Positions 33,165 to 42,086 of a DNA stretch of 64,000 bases are shown piece after piece. Source of the stretch: JAVVHH01 sp965199585 (GTDB taxonomy: Bacteria > Pseudomonadota > Alphaproteobacteria > Acetobacterales > Acetobacteraceae); NCBI GenBank assembly GCA_965199585.1, contig CBDASI010000002.1:1860001-1924000 (forward strand), in the 5' to 3' direction. Made by a program: the position numbers and the translations under genes. Every line of letters begins with the position of its first letter. The stretch's first letter is position 1. The notes under the pieces are model-generated. The model had not been told where the DNA came from. It searched no databases and saw nothing but the letters and a program-made list of their open reading frames with translations.

Positions 33165-34435
33165 GCCCGGCCCGCCCGCGAGTCGTCATCGTCGGAGCCG
33201 GCTTCGGCGGCATCAACGCGGCGCGGCGGCTCGCTTCGGCGCCGGTCGACATCGTGCTGTTCGACCGGACCAACCATCATCTGTTTCAGCCGCTACTCTA
33301 TCAGGTCGCCACGGCGGCGTTGGCGCCGACCGACATCGCGTCGCCGACCCGGTCGATGTTCGCCGCGCAGGCCAACGTCGACGTGCAGATTGGCGAGATC
33401 GAGGGGGTGGGCCGGGCAGCGCGCACGGTGTCGGTGCGTGGGATCGGGCCGGTGCACTACGATTACCTGATCCTGGCGACCGGCTCGGCGGCGAGTTGGT
33501 TCGGCCATGACGACTGGCAGGCGCATTCGATGGGGTTGAAATCGCTGTCGGATGCGACGCGCATCCGGGAGCGGCTGCTGGCCGCGTTCGAATGGGCGGA
33601 GCGCGCCACCGACCCGGCCGAGACCGCGCGCTTGCTGACGTTCGTCGTCGTGGGCGGTGGGGCGAGCGGTGTGGAACTCGCCGGGTCGATCCGCGAATTG
33701 GCGGACTCGACGCTGCGGCGGGACTTCCGGCGGATCGAGCCGTCGGAGGCGCGCGTGCTGCTCTACGAGGGCGGGCCCGGCCTGCTTGGCGGGTTCCCGG
33801 AACGGCTGTCGCGTTATGCGCAGGTGCGGCTCGAGCGGATGCGGGTCGAGGTTCATACCGGCGTGTCGGTCGAAGCCGTCGATGCGGCCGGGGTGCAGGT
33901 AGCCGGGCAGCGGATCGACTGCGCCAACGTGTTCTGGTGCGCCGGCGTCGCGGCAACCCCGGCGGCTGCCTGGCTCGGAGTAAAGCCCGGCAAGCATGGG
34001 GCAGTGCCGGTAGAGCCGGATTGCTCGGTGCAGGGCGCCCCTGAGGTGTTCGTCATCGGCGACATCGCGGCCCTGGCGGGTGCGGACGGCAAACCTTTGC
34101 CGGGCGTGGCGCCGGTGGCGGAGCAGCAGGGGCGGTATGTGGCCGACCTGATCGCGGCGCGGATCGGCGGGCGGACGGCACCGCCGGCGTTCCGCTATCG
34201 CGACCAGGGGAGCCTGGCAGTGATCGGCCGGTCGGCGGCGGTGGCCAGCCTACCGTGGGCGAAGCTCACCGGCTTCGTCGCCTGGGCGATGTGGGGCGGG
34301 GTTCACCTGTTCCTGCTCAACGGGCTGCGAAATCGCTTCCTGGTCTATGTGCAATGGGCCTGGGCCTGGCTCACCTACGGCCGCGGGGCGCGGCTGATCG
34401 AGGGTGATCTCCCGTCGGAAGAACGCGCCTCATGA
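33143..34435 (+). CDS. NAD(P)/FAD-dependent oxidoreductase, type II NADH dehydrogenase-like
   Basis: The 430-residue flavoprotein has two Rossmann motifs (VVIVGAGFGGINAARRL for FAD, FVVVGGGASGVELAG for NAD(P)H), LILATGSAASWFG and the FAD ribityl-binding EVFVIGDIAAL. NHHLFQPLLYQVATAALAPTDIA and the C-terminal hydrophobic helix region (WAMWGGVHLFLLNGLRNR) are NDH-2 signatures, so it probably reduces quinone at the membrane. The ATG chosen overlaps the zwf end; a TTG at 33161 is possible. It overlaps crcB by ATGA. Confidence 0.87.
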   Translation: MDQVGRLSPARPRVVIVGAGFGGINAARRLASAPVDIVLFDRTNHHLFQPLLYQVATAALAPTDIASPTRSMFAAQANVDVQIGEIEGVGRAARTVSVRGIGPVHYDYLILATGSAASWFGHDDWQAHSMGLKSLSDATRIRERLLAAFEWAERATDPAETARLLTFVVVGGGASGVELAGSIRELADSTLRRDFRRIEPSEARVLLYEGGPGLLGGFPERLSRYAQVRLERMRVEVHTGVSVEAVDAAGVQVAGQRIDCANVFWCAGVAATPAAAWLGVKPGKHGAVPVEPDCSVQGAPEVFVIGDIAALAGADGKPLPGVAPVAEQQGRYVADLIAARIGGRTAPPAFRYRDQGSLAVIGRSAAVASLPWAKLTGFVAWAMWGGVHLFLLNGLRNRFLVYVQWAWAWLTYGRGARLIEGDLPSEERAS

Positions 34436-34866
34436 CGGCGTTGACGCAATCGCTCGCCGTCGCCCTCGGCGGCGCCCTGGGCAGCCTTGGCCGGTTCTGG
34501 GTCGGTATCTGGCTGGCGCCGTTGAGTGGGTCGCTGCCGGTCGGGACGATCGCAATCAACGTGCTCGGATCGTTCGCGATCAGCTTCTTCGGCACGTTGA
34601 CGCTGGCGCATGGCCGGTTCGGCGCACCGGAACTGTGGCGTGTGTTCTTCATGGTCGGTATCTGCGGCGGCTTCACCACCTTCTCGTCGTTCAGCCTGCA
34701 GACGTTCGACCTACTGCGGGCGGGAGCGGTCGGCCGGGCGGCGCTTAACGTCGTGGTGTCGGTCGTGCTGTGCCTGGCATCAGTGACGGCCGGGCACCTG
34801 CTGGCGGCGCAGATGAACGGCGGCGCCGTCCAGGTGGTCCAGAACGTCATCGAGGACGAGGCCTAG
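34432..34866 (+). CDS. crcB: Fluoride efflux channel CrcB/Fluc
   Basis: The 144-residue protein has four hydrophobic segments and Fluc signatures: GGALGSLGRFW, TIAINVLGSFAISFFGTL and CGGFTTFSSFSLQTFDLL. Fluc dimers export fluoride. Translation is coupled to the flavoprotein upstream, and no fluoride riboswitch precedes it. Presence at the end of a sugar/redox operon is common in proteobacteria. Confidence 0.92.
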   Translation: MTALTQSLAVALGGALGSLGRFWVGIWLAPLSGSLPVGTIAINVLGSFAISFFGTLTLAHGRFGAPELWRVFFMVGICGGFTTFSSFSLQTFDLLRAGAVGRAALNVVVSVVLCLASVTAGHLLAAQMNGGAVQVVQNVIEDEA

Positions 34867-35018
34867 CAGAACATGTCCAAACTCAGCGCCGTCAACTCAT
34901 CTCGATACAGAAAGAGTGCTGAAATTAACGTGCGATAGAACGCGGCAACTTCGTCGCCCGGCAAAGCTTCATTCCGCGATGCGCTGCTCTTGTGCAGTGT
35001 TCATGTGAGGAAATGTCC

Positions 35019-35372
35019 ATGCCGCAATTCGATTCGACCATCAAGCACATTAAGGATGGCGTTAAGGGCTTCACCGTCGCGGCTGCCACGAAGAATATCG
35101 AGGGCTGGGAAGCCACGCTCGAGAAGGTTGAGGCGCCCGGCGTCAAGACGATCATCAAGGATCTCGAGAGCCTCAAGAAGCAATTGCATGCCAAGGAGCT
35201 GAACGGCGAAGCGATCCGCAAGCTCATTGCCAAGCTCGGCAAGGAGACGGTGGCGATCGCCGGCAAGACCGAAGGCAAGTCGGCCGAGAAGATCAAGGCG
35301 CTCGGCGAGGCGCTGACCGGCGCGGCCGAAGAGCACGCCGAGGAGCCGGCCGAGAAGGAAGAAGCCAAGTAA
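35019..35372 (+). CDS. Small charged helical hypothetical protein
   Basis: The 117-residue, lysine/glutamate-rich protein (MPQFDSTIKHIKDGVKGF, LESLKKQLHAKELNG, EKIKALGEALTGAAEEHAEEPAEKEEAK) is predicted mainly helical. A GAGG sequence 8 bases upstream selects ATG 35019 over 35013. A strong terminator follows the stop. It stands alone between two unrelated units. Function unknown. Confidence 0.68.
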   Translation: MPQFDSTIKHIKDGVKGFTVAAATKNIEGWEATLEKVEAPGVKTIIKDLESLKKQLHAKELNGEAIRKLIAKLGKETVAIAGKTEGKSAEKIKALGEALTGAAEEHAEEPAEKEEAK

Positions 35373-35391
35373 GCTTCTACCGACACCAGGG

Positions 35392-35426
35392 AAAGCGCGT
35401 CTCCGCGAAGGCGGGACGCGCTTTTT
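35392..35426 (+). terminator. Rho-independent terminator
   Basis: The stem AAAGCGCGTC / GACGCGCTTT (10 bp), with a loop of 13 bases, is followed by a T-run at 35422-35426. It lies 20 bases after the small helical protein. Confidence 0.85.
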
Positions 35427-35434
35427 CTATGCGT

Positions 35435-35749
35435 TCAACCCTGAGCGGGCGACAGTAGCCGGTTCAGCGCGTCGCCGGACTGCGTGCCGCGCGAAATGGT
35501 CAGGATACGGTCCGGCGCCGAGGCATTCAGGGCGACGACCGCCTTCTTGGGGCACAGCCCGAAACACTTCGTCTCGATGATCCGCACTGCCCGCCGGTCG
35601 CCGCGCTCGGCGACCTCGTCCTTCAAGGCATTGCGGAAACTATCGTCACCATCCGGCCCAAAGCCGCCATCCAGTTTGCGGGAGCATTTGCCGCAGACGA
35701 GTATGATCGTCCTCCAGGGCGTCGGACGGGATTGGATCGGGTGTGGCAT
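35435..35749 (-). CDS. Thioredoxin-like [2Fe-2S] ferredoxin domain protein
   Basis: The 104-residue protein carries four cysteines in the pattern of thioredoxin-fold [2Fe-2S] ferredoxins: VCGKC (C19, C22) and KCFGLC (C62, C66), with a strand (TIILV) before the first pair. Such proteins donate electrons or act as cobalamin-related CbiW-like accessory proteins; the role here is unknown. Its start overlaps the divergent exonuclease gene by 7 bases. Confidence 0.78.
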   Translation of the reverse strand: MPHPIQSRPTPWRTIILVCGKCSRKLDGGFGPDGDDSFRNALKDEVAERGDRRAVRIIETKCFGLCPKKAVVALNASAPDRILTISRGTQSGDALNRLLSPAQG

Positions 35750-36561
35750 TGCGCAAAGATGGGGCGGGCCGGGCGACGTTGAAGCCGCTGCGGATCGCGA
35801 CGTTCAACGTCAACGATGTCGTGCGCCGCCTGCCGGTGCTGCTGGCATGGCTCGAACGCGAGGCGCCGGACGTCGTCTGCTTGCAGGAGATCAAGGTCGA
35901 GGATGCCAAGTTCCCCGTCGCGGCGCTGGCCCATGCCGGCTATGGCGCGGTGTGGCGCGGGCAGAAACGCTGGCATGGGGTGGCGATCCTGGCGCGCGGG
36001 GCCGACCCGATTCCGACCCGGCGCGCGCTCCCCGGCGATGCCGACGACCTTGAGGCGCGCTACATCGAGGCGGCTGTGCAGGGCGTGCTGATCGGCTGCC
36101 TCTATCTGCCGAACGGCAATCCGCAGCCGGGGCCTAAATTCGACTACAAGCTGGCCTGGTTCGAGCGCCTGCTGACGCATGCCGCGTCGCTGATCGCGGC
36201 GGGCGTCCCGGTCGTGCTGGCGGGCGATTACAACGTGGTGCCGACCGATCGGGACATCTACTCGCCGCGCTCGTTTGCCACGAACGCGCTGCTGCAGCCG
36301 GCACCGCGGGCGGCGTATCGCCAGTTGCTCGATCAGGGCTGGACCGACGCGATCGCCGCGACCCGTGGCGGCGACCCGGCCTACACATTCTGGAGCTACG
36401 AGCGCGGGCGCTGGGGACGGGACGCCGGGCTGCGACTGGACCACCTGCTGCTCAGCCCGGCGCTGGCGGGACGGTTACGAGGTGCCGGCGTGGACCGTTG
36501 GGTGCGCGGACTGGACGAGGCGAGCGATCACGCGCCGGCTTGGGTGTCGCTCGGCGACTGA
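35743..36561 (+). CDS. xth: Exodeoxyribonuclease III
   Basis: The 272-residue AP endonuclease/3'-5' exonuclease has the EEP fold: RIATFNVND, metal-binding glutamate in VVCLQEIKVED, YLPNGNPQPGPKFDYKL, catalytic AGDYNVVPTDRDIYSP (D, N), RLDHLL and C-terminal EASDHAPAWV (D-H). It nicks DNA at abasic sites in base excision repair. GTG 35743 is used; TTG 35778 (LKPLRIATFN) is also plausible since conservation begins there. Its 3' end overlaps the convergent rmd by 34 bases. Confidence 0.92.
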   Translation: MALRKDGAGRATLKPLRIATFNVNDVVRRLPVLLAWLEREAPDVVCLQEIKVEDAKFPVAALAHAGYGAVWRGQKRWHGVAILARGADPIPTRRALPGDADDLEARYIEAAVQGVLIGCLYLPNGNPQPGPKFDYKLAWFERLLTHAASLIAAGVPVVLAGDYNVVPTDRDIYSPRSFATNALLQPAPRAAYRQLLDQGWTDAIAATRGGDPAYTFWSYERGRWGRDAGLRLDHLLLSPALAGRLRGAGVDRWVRGLDEASDHAPAWVSLGD

Positions 36562-37466
36562 CGTGTTTTCCACGCCGCGAGCACGTCTTGCAGCGTCTGG
36601 CGCCAGGCGATGGCTGGCTGCCAGCCCAGCAAACGGTGCGCGAGCGAGGCGTCGCCGCAGGCTGCGGCGATGTCGGTCGCGCGGAGCCTGGCGGGCTGGG
36701 TGCGGATCTCGGCGGTGATGCCGGCAGTGTCGAGCAGGGCCTGCAGGATATCGCCGATGCGCTGCATGCGACCGGAAGCGATGTTGATGATGGTGCCGGG
36801 CACCAACGCATCGGCGCGGGCCAGGATGGCGGCGTAGGCGGCGCAGACGTCGCGGACGTCGAGAAAATCGCGCAGCGGGTGCAGGGCGCCGACCTCCATC
36901 ACCGGGTCCTGCAGCCCGGCGGCGATGCGGGCGACCTGGCGCGCGAAGGCCGGCACGACGAAGGCGTCGGATTGTCCGGGGCCGGTATGGTTGAACGGGC
37001 GGGCCCGGATGACGCGCAGCCCCTCGGCGACCATCGCGCCCAGCGCCAGGTCGGCGGCGGCCTTGGTGGCACCGTAGGTATTCAGGGGGGCGAGCGGGGC
37101 GGTCTCGTCGAGCGGGGCGCTGGCGTGGAAGGAGGCGCCGTAGGCATCGGCGCTGGAGACGAACAGCATCGTGCAGTCCGGTGCCTCGGCCATGATCGCG
37201 CGGCCGATGGCCAGGCTGCCGTGCAGGTTGACGCGCCAGGCCCGGTCCGGGTCGGCGCGGGCATCGCCGGGGGCGGCGATCGCGGCGAGATGGACCAGCG
37301 CGTCCGGCCGGGCGGCGGCGATGGTGGCGGTGACGGCCGCCGAGTCGGTGATGTCGACGGCGGCGTCGCGGATGTCCGCCTGCGGAAACGCCTGGCGCAG
37401 GACGGGCATGAGCGCCCGCCCGACGAAGCCGGGTGCGCCGGTGACCAGGATCGTCCGCAGCGTCAC
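36528..37466 (-). CDS. rmd: GDP-6-deoxy-4-keto-D-mannose reductase-like NAD-dependent epimerase
   Basis: The 312-residue extended SDR has TGAPGFVGRAL for NAD(P), VHLAAIAAPGDARADP, VSSADAYG and the YGATK catalytic pair. GTIINIASGRMQRIGDIL and direct apposition to gmd indicate Rmd, which reduces GDP-4-keto-6-deoxymannose to GDP-D-rhamnose. The gene starts at 37466, immediately after the gmd stop. A role as another epimerase/reductase is possible. Confidence 0.83.
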   Translation of the reverse strand: MTLRTILVTGAPGFVGRALMPVLRQAFPQADIRDAAVDITDSAAVTATIAAARPDALVHLAAIAAPGDARADPDRAWRVNLHGSLAIGRAIMAEAPDCTMLFVSSADAYGASFHASAPLDETAPLAPLNTYGATKAAADLALGAMVAEGLRVIRARPFNHTGPGQSDAFVVPAFARQVARIAAGLQDPVMEVGALHPLRDFLDVRDVCAAYAAILARADALVPGTIINIASGRMQRIGDILQALLDTAGITAEIRTQPARLRATDIAAACGDASLAHRLLGWQPAIAWRQTLQDVLAAWKTRQSPSDTQAGA

Positions 37467-38450
37467 CTACTTGGCCATGCGCGCGCGATGCCGGGCGAGG
37501 TCGGCCTCGACCATCTCGGCGACCATGTCGGCCAGGCTGATCTCGGGCGTCCAGCCGAGCTTCTGGTTCGCCTTGCCGGCGTCGCCGAGCAGCACGTCGA
37601 CCTCGGCGGGGCGCATGAAGCGCGGATCGATCTTCACCTTGTCCTCGTAGTTCAGGCCGACATGGGCGAAGGCGAGCTGGCAGAGGTCGCGGATGCTGTG
37701 CGTCCGCCCGGTGGCGATGACGTAGTCGTCGCTGGTATCCTGCTGCAGCATGAGGTGCATGGCGCGGACGTAGTCGCGGGCGTGGCCCCAGTCACGCTTG
37801 GCGTCGAGATTGCCCAGCGAGAGCTCGTCGGCCAGGCCGAGCTTGATGCGCGCGACGCCGTCGGTGACCTTGCGGGTGACGAACTCGATGCCGCGCAGCG
37901 GGCTCTCGTGATTGAACAGGATGCCGCTGCTGGCGTGCAGGCCGAAGCTCTCGCGGTAGTTCACCGTCATCCAATGGGCGTAGAGCTTGGCTACGCCGTA
38001 AGGACTGCGCGGGTAGAACGGGGTGCGCTCGGACTGCCGGGGCTCCTGGATTAGGCCGAACATCTCCGAAGAGGAGGCCTGGTAGAACCGGGCTTCGGGC
38101 CGGATCAGGCGGACGGCCTCGAGCACGTTGCCGGCGCCGAGCGCGGTGACGCTGCCGGTCAGGATCGGCTGTTGCCAGGAAGCGGCAACGAAGCTCTGGG
38201 CGGCAAGGTTATAGACCTCGTCGGGCTGGACGTCCCGCAGAATGCGGATGAGGCTGGAGATGTCGATCAGGTTGCCGTCGACGAGTTCGACGTGGTCGAG
38301 GATGCCGAGCCAGCGTAGGCGCTCGCCGATGACGTCTGACGAGGCGGAGCGGCGCATGAGGCCGACGACGCGGTAGCCTTTACCGAGCAGGAGTTCCGCG
38401 AGATAGGCGCCGTCCTGTCCGGTGATGCCGGTGATGAGTGCTGTTGGCAT
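37467..38450 (-). CDS. gmd: GDP-mannose 4,6-dehydratase
   Basis: The 327-residue enzyme forms GDP-4-keto-6-deoxymannose. It shows ITGITGQDGAYLAELLLGKGYRV, GLMRRSAS, YNLAAQSFVAASW, YQASSSEMFG, YPRSPYGVAKLYAHW (YxxxK), FNHESPLRG, ITRKVT-type VTRKVTDGVARIKLG, and RDWGHARDYV. Length is a little shorter than E. coli Gmd (373). With Rmd it supplies GDP-rhamnose to the glycosyltransferases encoded upstream. Confidence 0.94.
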   Translation of the reverse strand: MPTALITGITGQDGAYLAELLLGKGYRVVGLMRRSASSDVIGERLRWLGILDHVELVDGNLIDISSLIRILRDVQPDEVYNLAAQSFVAASWQQPILTGSVTALGAGNVLEAVRLIRPEARFYQASSSEMFGLIQEPRQSERTPFYPRSPYGVAKLYAHWMTVNYRESFGLHASSGILFNHESPLRGIEFVTRKVTDGVARIKLGLADELSLGNLDAKRDWGHARDYVRAMHLMLQQDTSDDYVIATGRTHSIRDLCQLAFAHVGLNYEDKVKIDPRFMRPAEVDVLLGDAGKANQKLGWTPEISLADMVAEMVEADLARHRARMAK

Positions 38451-38517
38451 TAAACCTGCTAAATTCGTCTGCTGCGGCCCGGATAGACCAGAGATCGCCA
38501 GAGCGGAAGGCGCGCCG

Positions 38518-39717
38518 TCACGATGCCGACAGGGCGGCGACCGCGGTCCTCAGCGTGCCCGGCCCTAGCCGCGCCCGTGCGGCATGAAGCGCGGCGACGC
38601 CGAGCCGGTGGCGCAGCTCGGGATCGTCGGCCAACCGGGTGAGCCAGGCAGCGGCGGCGGCGATGTCGGGGTCGGCCCAGAGCGCGCCCGGCGCCTCGAA
38701 CACGCCGCGCGGATCGCGGGCCGGGATCAGCCGCGCCGGCACCGGGGCGCCGCAGCCGGCATCGAGGAACTCCGCGGTCGCGGACCAGTCCGTCGCGACG
38801 ACCGGCTTGCCGAGCAGCATCGCCTCCGCCGGCACCAGGCCGAAGCCCTCGCTGCGGTGGAGCGAGAGCACGATGTCGGCGCAGGCGAGCAGGGCATGGC
38901 TGTCGGGGCGGGACTGGTCGCGCGTATGCAGCCGCACGTTGCCGCCGGCGGCAGCCTGCAGGCGAGCGAAGTCGGCCGGGAAGTGATGCGGGTTGCCGAC
39001 GTGCAGCAGCAGGATGCGGTCGGTTCGGTCACCAAACGCCTGTCGATGCGCCGCGATCGCGGCCAGCGGGTTCTTGCGCTCGAAGCTGGAGCCGAGATTG
39101 AACATCACCAGCGTGACCACCGCGTCGGCTGGTAGCCCGAACGCGTCCCGTCCAAGGGCGGAGGGCGTGGGTGGACGGGCGGCGACCGGGTGCATGACGA
39201 CGGTGACGTCGTGCTGCCCCGGGCGCCGCAGCGGGCGGAGGGCGGCGGCGGTGAATTCCGATGGCGCCCAGAGGCGGTGCACGAAGCGCAGCCCGTCGTG
39301 CCAGGCGGGCGGGACGACGGGCAGCTCCCACGACCAATGGCCGACGATCAGGCGGCCGCGCAGATGGGCGCGGCCGAGCCGCAGCAGGTGCAGCGGCAGC
39401 GAGGCGGCGGTGCCGACGACGAGGAGCGGCACGCCGGGCGGGGCGGGGGCGTCGCCGGGTCGGATCGGGTAAGTGGGCAAGCCCAGGGTCTCGAGCGCGT
39501 GCAGCAGCAGGCGGGCGCCCTCGCCGAGACCTGATGGCCGGTCGAGCTCGCCGGCGACGGCCAGCCCGGGCATCGCGGGCGGTGGGGTGCGGTCCGGCCG
39601 GGGGGCGGCGAGGGTGACGGCGCGGTGGAGCGCGGCGCGGCGCGCGGCGCGGGGGAGCAGGCGCCAGGCGCGATGCAGGAATGGCAAGCCTGGCGGAGGT
39701 TTGGCCTCGCCGGTCAC
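38518..39717 (-). CDS. Glycosyltransferase, GT4-like
   Basis: The 399-residue protein begins at GTG 39717 just after the preceding transferase stop (spacing 4); the open frame further upstream is a shadow of that gene. The C-terminal GT-B domain shows MFNLGSSFERKNPLAAIAA and SEGFGLVPAEAMLLGKPVVATDWSATAEFL, the nucleotide-sugar E-x7-E motif. It would transfer a sugar during polysaccharide assembly; donor and acceptor unknown. Confidence 0.83.
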   Translation of the reverse strand: MTGEAKPPPGLPFLHRAWRLLPRAARRAALHRAVTLAAPRPDRTPPPAMPGLAVAGELDRPSGLGEGARLLLHALETLGLPTYPIRPGDAPAPPGVPLLVVGTAASLPLHLLRLGRAHLRGRLIVGHWSWELPVVPPAWHDGLRFVHRLWAPSEFTAAALRPLRRPGQHDVTVVMHPVAARPPTPSALGRDAFGLPADAVVTLVMFNLGSSFERKNPLAAIAAHRQAFGDRTDRILLLHVGNPHHFPADFARLQAAAGGNVRLHTRDQSRPDSHALLACADIVLSLHRSEGFGLVPAEAMLLGKPVVATDWSATAEFLDAGCGAPVPARLIPARDPRGVFEAPGALWADPDIAAAAAWLTRLADDPELRHRLGVAALHAARARLGPGTLRTAVAALSAS

Positions 39718-39721
39718 GGTG

Positions 39722-40852
39722 TCAGATCGGCGTGCCGAGGCGGGCGCCCTCGGTTGGCGCGGTTGCATTCGCCGCGGCGATGCTGCGCCGGAGATCCTCC
39801 AGCATGGCGGACGCGACGGCGGCCCAGGACGCGGGCTGATCGCCGACCGTCGGCGCCGGCGCGTCGCCGCGCTCGAGCAAGGTGCGGATCGCGCCGGCCA
39901 GGTCGGCCGCATCCGGGTCGCACATGATCGCGCGGGGGTAGTCGGCCAATTGCTCCGGCAGGCCGCCGACGCGGGTCGAGATGATCCAGCGGTTCGCCGC
40001 GATGGCTGCCGCCGCGACGCCGCTCTGGCTGGCTTCCCGATACGGCAGGATCAGCGCATCAGCCCAGCCCAGCACGCCGCCGACGTCGCGCTCCGGCACC
40101 CAGCCATTCTCGACCGTGACCCCCGGCAAGGCGCGCAACCGATCCAACTCGGCGCTCTCCGGGCCTAGGCCGACGATGCGCACCAGCAGGTCGGGCCGGC
40201 TGCCGAGCAGCACCAGGCTCTCGGTCAGCAGGTCGAGCCCCTTGTACGACAGCAGGCGGCCGAAGCTCAGCACCCGAAGCGTGCCGCCTCCGCCCCCCGG
40301 CGCCGCGGCGGTCGCGGCGCGGTAGAACGGTGGCAGCGAGGTCCGCAACAGCAGCCGCGAGCCGGACGGATCCTGCTCGCGCAGGCGGTCAGCCACGAAC
40401 GAGCTGAGCGCGAAGGTGGCGACGGCGCCGCGGGCGAGCAGGCGCTGCAGCATGATCTGCGACGGGAAACGGTCGCCGGGGTGTGGATCGGCCTCGTGCA
40501 CGACGATGGCGTAGGGAATGCCGGCGAGCTTGAGCGCGGCCGCCATGGCAAAATCCATCGCCGCCGGCATGGCGCAGACGGCGATGTCGATTTTCAGGCG
40601 GCGCAGGCGGCGCGCCAGCCACAGGATCGTCGCCGGCGTCGAAGCGACCCGGCCGGCGAACCCGGCCAGGCTGGCATAAGTCCGCACCGGCAGCGTGCAC
40701 TCGGTCACGTCGCCGTTCTGCAGCAGCTCGGCGCCGCGCGACAGGCTGAGCTGCGCGTCGACGTCGTCATGCGCGGAGAACGCACGCGTCAGTTCGAGTG
40801 CATAGAGCGGCCCTGCGCCGTATCGTCCCCATTGCCAGACTAGAACCTTCAA
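39722..40852 (-). CDS. Glycosyltransferase, GT4-like
   Basis: The 376-residue protein starts at TTG 40852 (LKVLVWQWGRYGAG). The C-terminal domain has LRVLSFGRLLSYKGLDLL, ENGWVPERDVGGVLGWADALILPYREASQSGVAAAAIAAN and STRVGGLPEQL. The frame is open to ATG 41017, but the extra sequence is Arg/Pro-rich and unlike GT4 N-termini. It pairs with the next transferase. Confidence 0.82.
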   Translation of the reverse strand: MKVLVWQWGRYGAGPLYALELTRAFSAHDDVDAQLSLSRGAELLQNGDVTECTLPVRTYASLAGFAGRVASTPATILWLARRLRRLKIDIAVCAMPAAMDFAMAAALKLAGIPYAIVVHEADPHPGDRFPSQIMLQRLLARGAVATFALSSFVADRLREQDPSGSRLLLRTSLPPFYRAATAAAPGGGGGTLRVLSFGRLLSYKGLDLLTESLVLLGSRPDLLVRIVGLGPESAELDRLRALPGVTVENGWVPERDVGGVLGWADALILPYREASQSGVAAAAIAANRWIISTRVGGLPEQLADYPRAIMCDPDAADLAGAIRTLLERGDAPAPTVGDQPASWAAVASAMLEDLRRSIAAANATAPTEGARLGTPI

Positions 40853-41093
40853 ATGTCGAGTTCGATCGCTGTCATCATGGCTGCTGGTGATCTTAGGCCG
40901 GGCTCCGCCGGCATCGAAGCCGGCGCCGCGCAGGGCGCGAGGGTTGTTCAAAATCGTGGTCCCGGCGTTCGGGCGCGTCCCGCTGCCGCACCGCATCGGC
41001 TGTAGCGCAATTCGCACGGCTGCTCAACGACATCGGTCTCGCTTCCCTCGTCGCTGGAACGCTCGGCGACCCGGTGATAGTCCCATTGCCACC

Positions 41094-42086
41094 ATGTCCA
41101 CTGCGAGAAACCCGCCCGTCTCGAATTTCGATCTCCTGCGGCTGCTTGCGGTGGGCGTGCTGGTGGCAGGCAACGGTCTCATCCTGACCGGTGGGGCGGT
41201 ACCGGGCATCTGGGGGGCGCCGCTGCCGCGGATCGGGCTCGACGTGCTGTTCGCCATCAGCGGCTACCTGGCCGCGGAGAGTGCCGGGCGGCACGGGCCG
41301 GGCGCGTTCGCGATCGCGCGGGTGTGGCGCGTGTTCCCCGCCCTGGCGGTCTCCGTCGCGGTGACGGCCTTTGTCGTGGGGCCGCTGGCGACCACGTTGC
41401 CACTGCGGGAGTACCTGCTATCGACCGGGACGCGGACCTACCTGCTCAACGCGGTGCTGCTGCCGCATCCGTTATTGCCGCATGCGTTCGAGGGTCAGCA
41501 ATGGTCCGGCGCGGCGAATCCGATGCTGTGGACGCTGGGGGCCTACGCATTCGGCTGCCTGGTGGTGGTGGGGCTCGGACGGCTGCGCACGCCGGTCGGC
41601 CCGACCGTGGCGATCGCGGTGGCGTTCGCGGCAGCCTGGTTGACGTGGCCCCCGGCGGAGGCGCTGCCGCGGTTGCTGCGCCGGCCGGAGATCGCCAGTG
41701 CGCTGCCGGAGCTGCCGTTCTTTTTCGTCGCGGCCGCGCTCGGCTTTGCGGGGCAGCGTCGGGGCGCCGGGCTGTGGCGGGCCGATGTCGCCATGCTCTG
41801 CTTCGCGGGCACCTGGATCGCGGCGACCTGGATCGGCGAGAGCACCATCGTGGTGGCCTGGCTGACGGTGCCCTACATGACCGCCTGTTTCGGCCGGTTG
41901 CGGCTGCCGGGCCTGCCGGCCGTCGGTCGACCGGCATACGGCGCGTTCCTGTATGCCTTTCCGGTGCAGCAGTTGATCGTCGCGCGCTGGCCGGACGTGG
42001 CGCACCCGATCATGCTGTGCCTGAGCGCGGCACTCGGGTTGGGGCTGCTGTCGTGGTGGTTCGTCGAGCGGCGGACCGCCTGGTGA
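41094..42086 (+). CDS. Membrane acyltransferase family 3 protein
   Basis: The 330-residue integral membrane protein has about ten hydrophobic segments, starting NFDLLRLLAVGVLVAGNGLIL. The usual catalytic-site histidine is replaced in this first segment (VAGNG at the position of HxH/HG). GLDVLFAISGYLAAES and YGAFLYAFPVQQLIV match the acyltransferase-3 (OafA-like) family, which O-acetylates extracytoplasmic sugars. It overlaps the next acyltransferase by GTGA. Confidence 0.82.
   Translation: MSTARNPPVSNFDLLRLLAVGVLVAGNGLILTGGAVPGIWGAPLPRIGLDVLFAISGYLAAESAGRHGPGAFAIARVWRVFPALAVSVAVTAFVVGPLATTLPLREYLLSTGTRTYLLNAVLLPHPLLPHAFEGQQWSGAANPMLWTLGAYAFGCLVVVGLGRLRTPVGPTVAIAVAFAAAWLTWPPAEALPRLLRRPEIASALPELPFFFVAAALGFAGQRRGAGLWRADVAMLCFAGTWIAATWIGESTIVVAWLTVPYMTACFGRLRLPGLPAVGRPAYGAFLYAFPVQQLIVARWPDVAHPIMLCLSAALGLGLLSWWFVERRTAW

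Noticed and set aside
34300..34440. Fluoride riboswitch before crcB
   Set aside because: crcB overlaps the upstream coding sequence by 4 bases and no riboswitch-like fold is visible.
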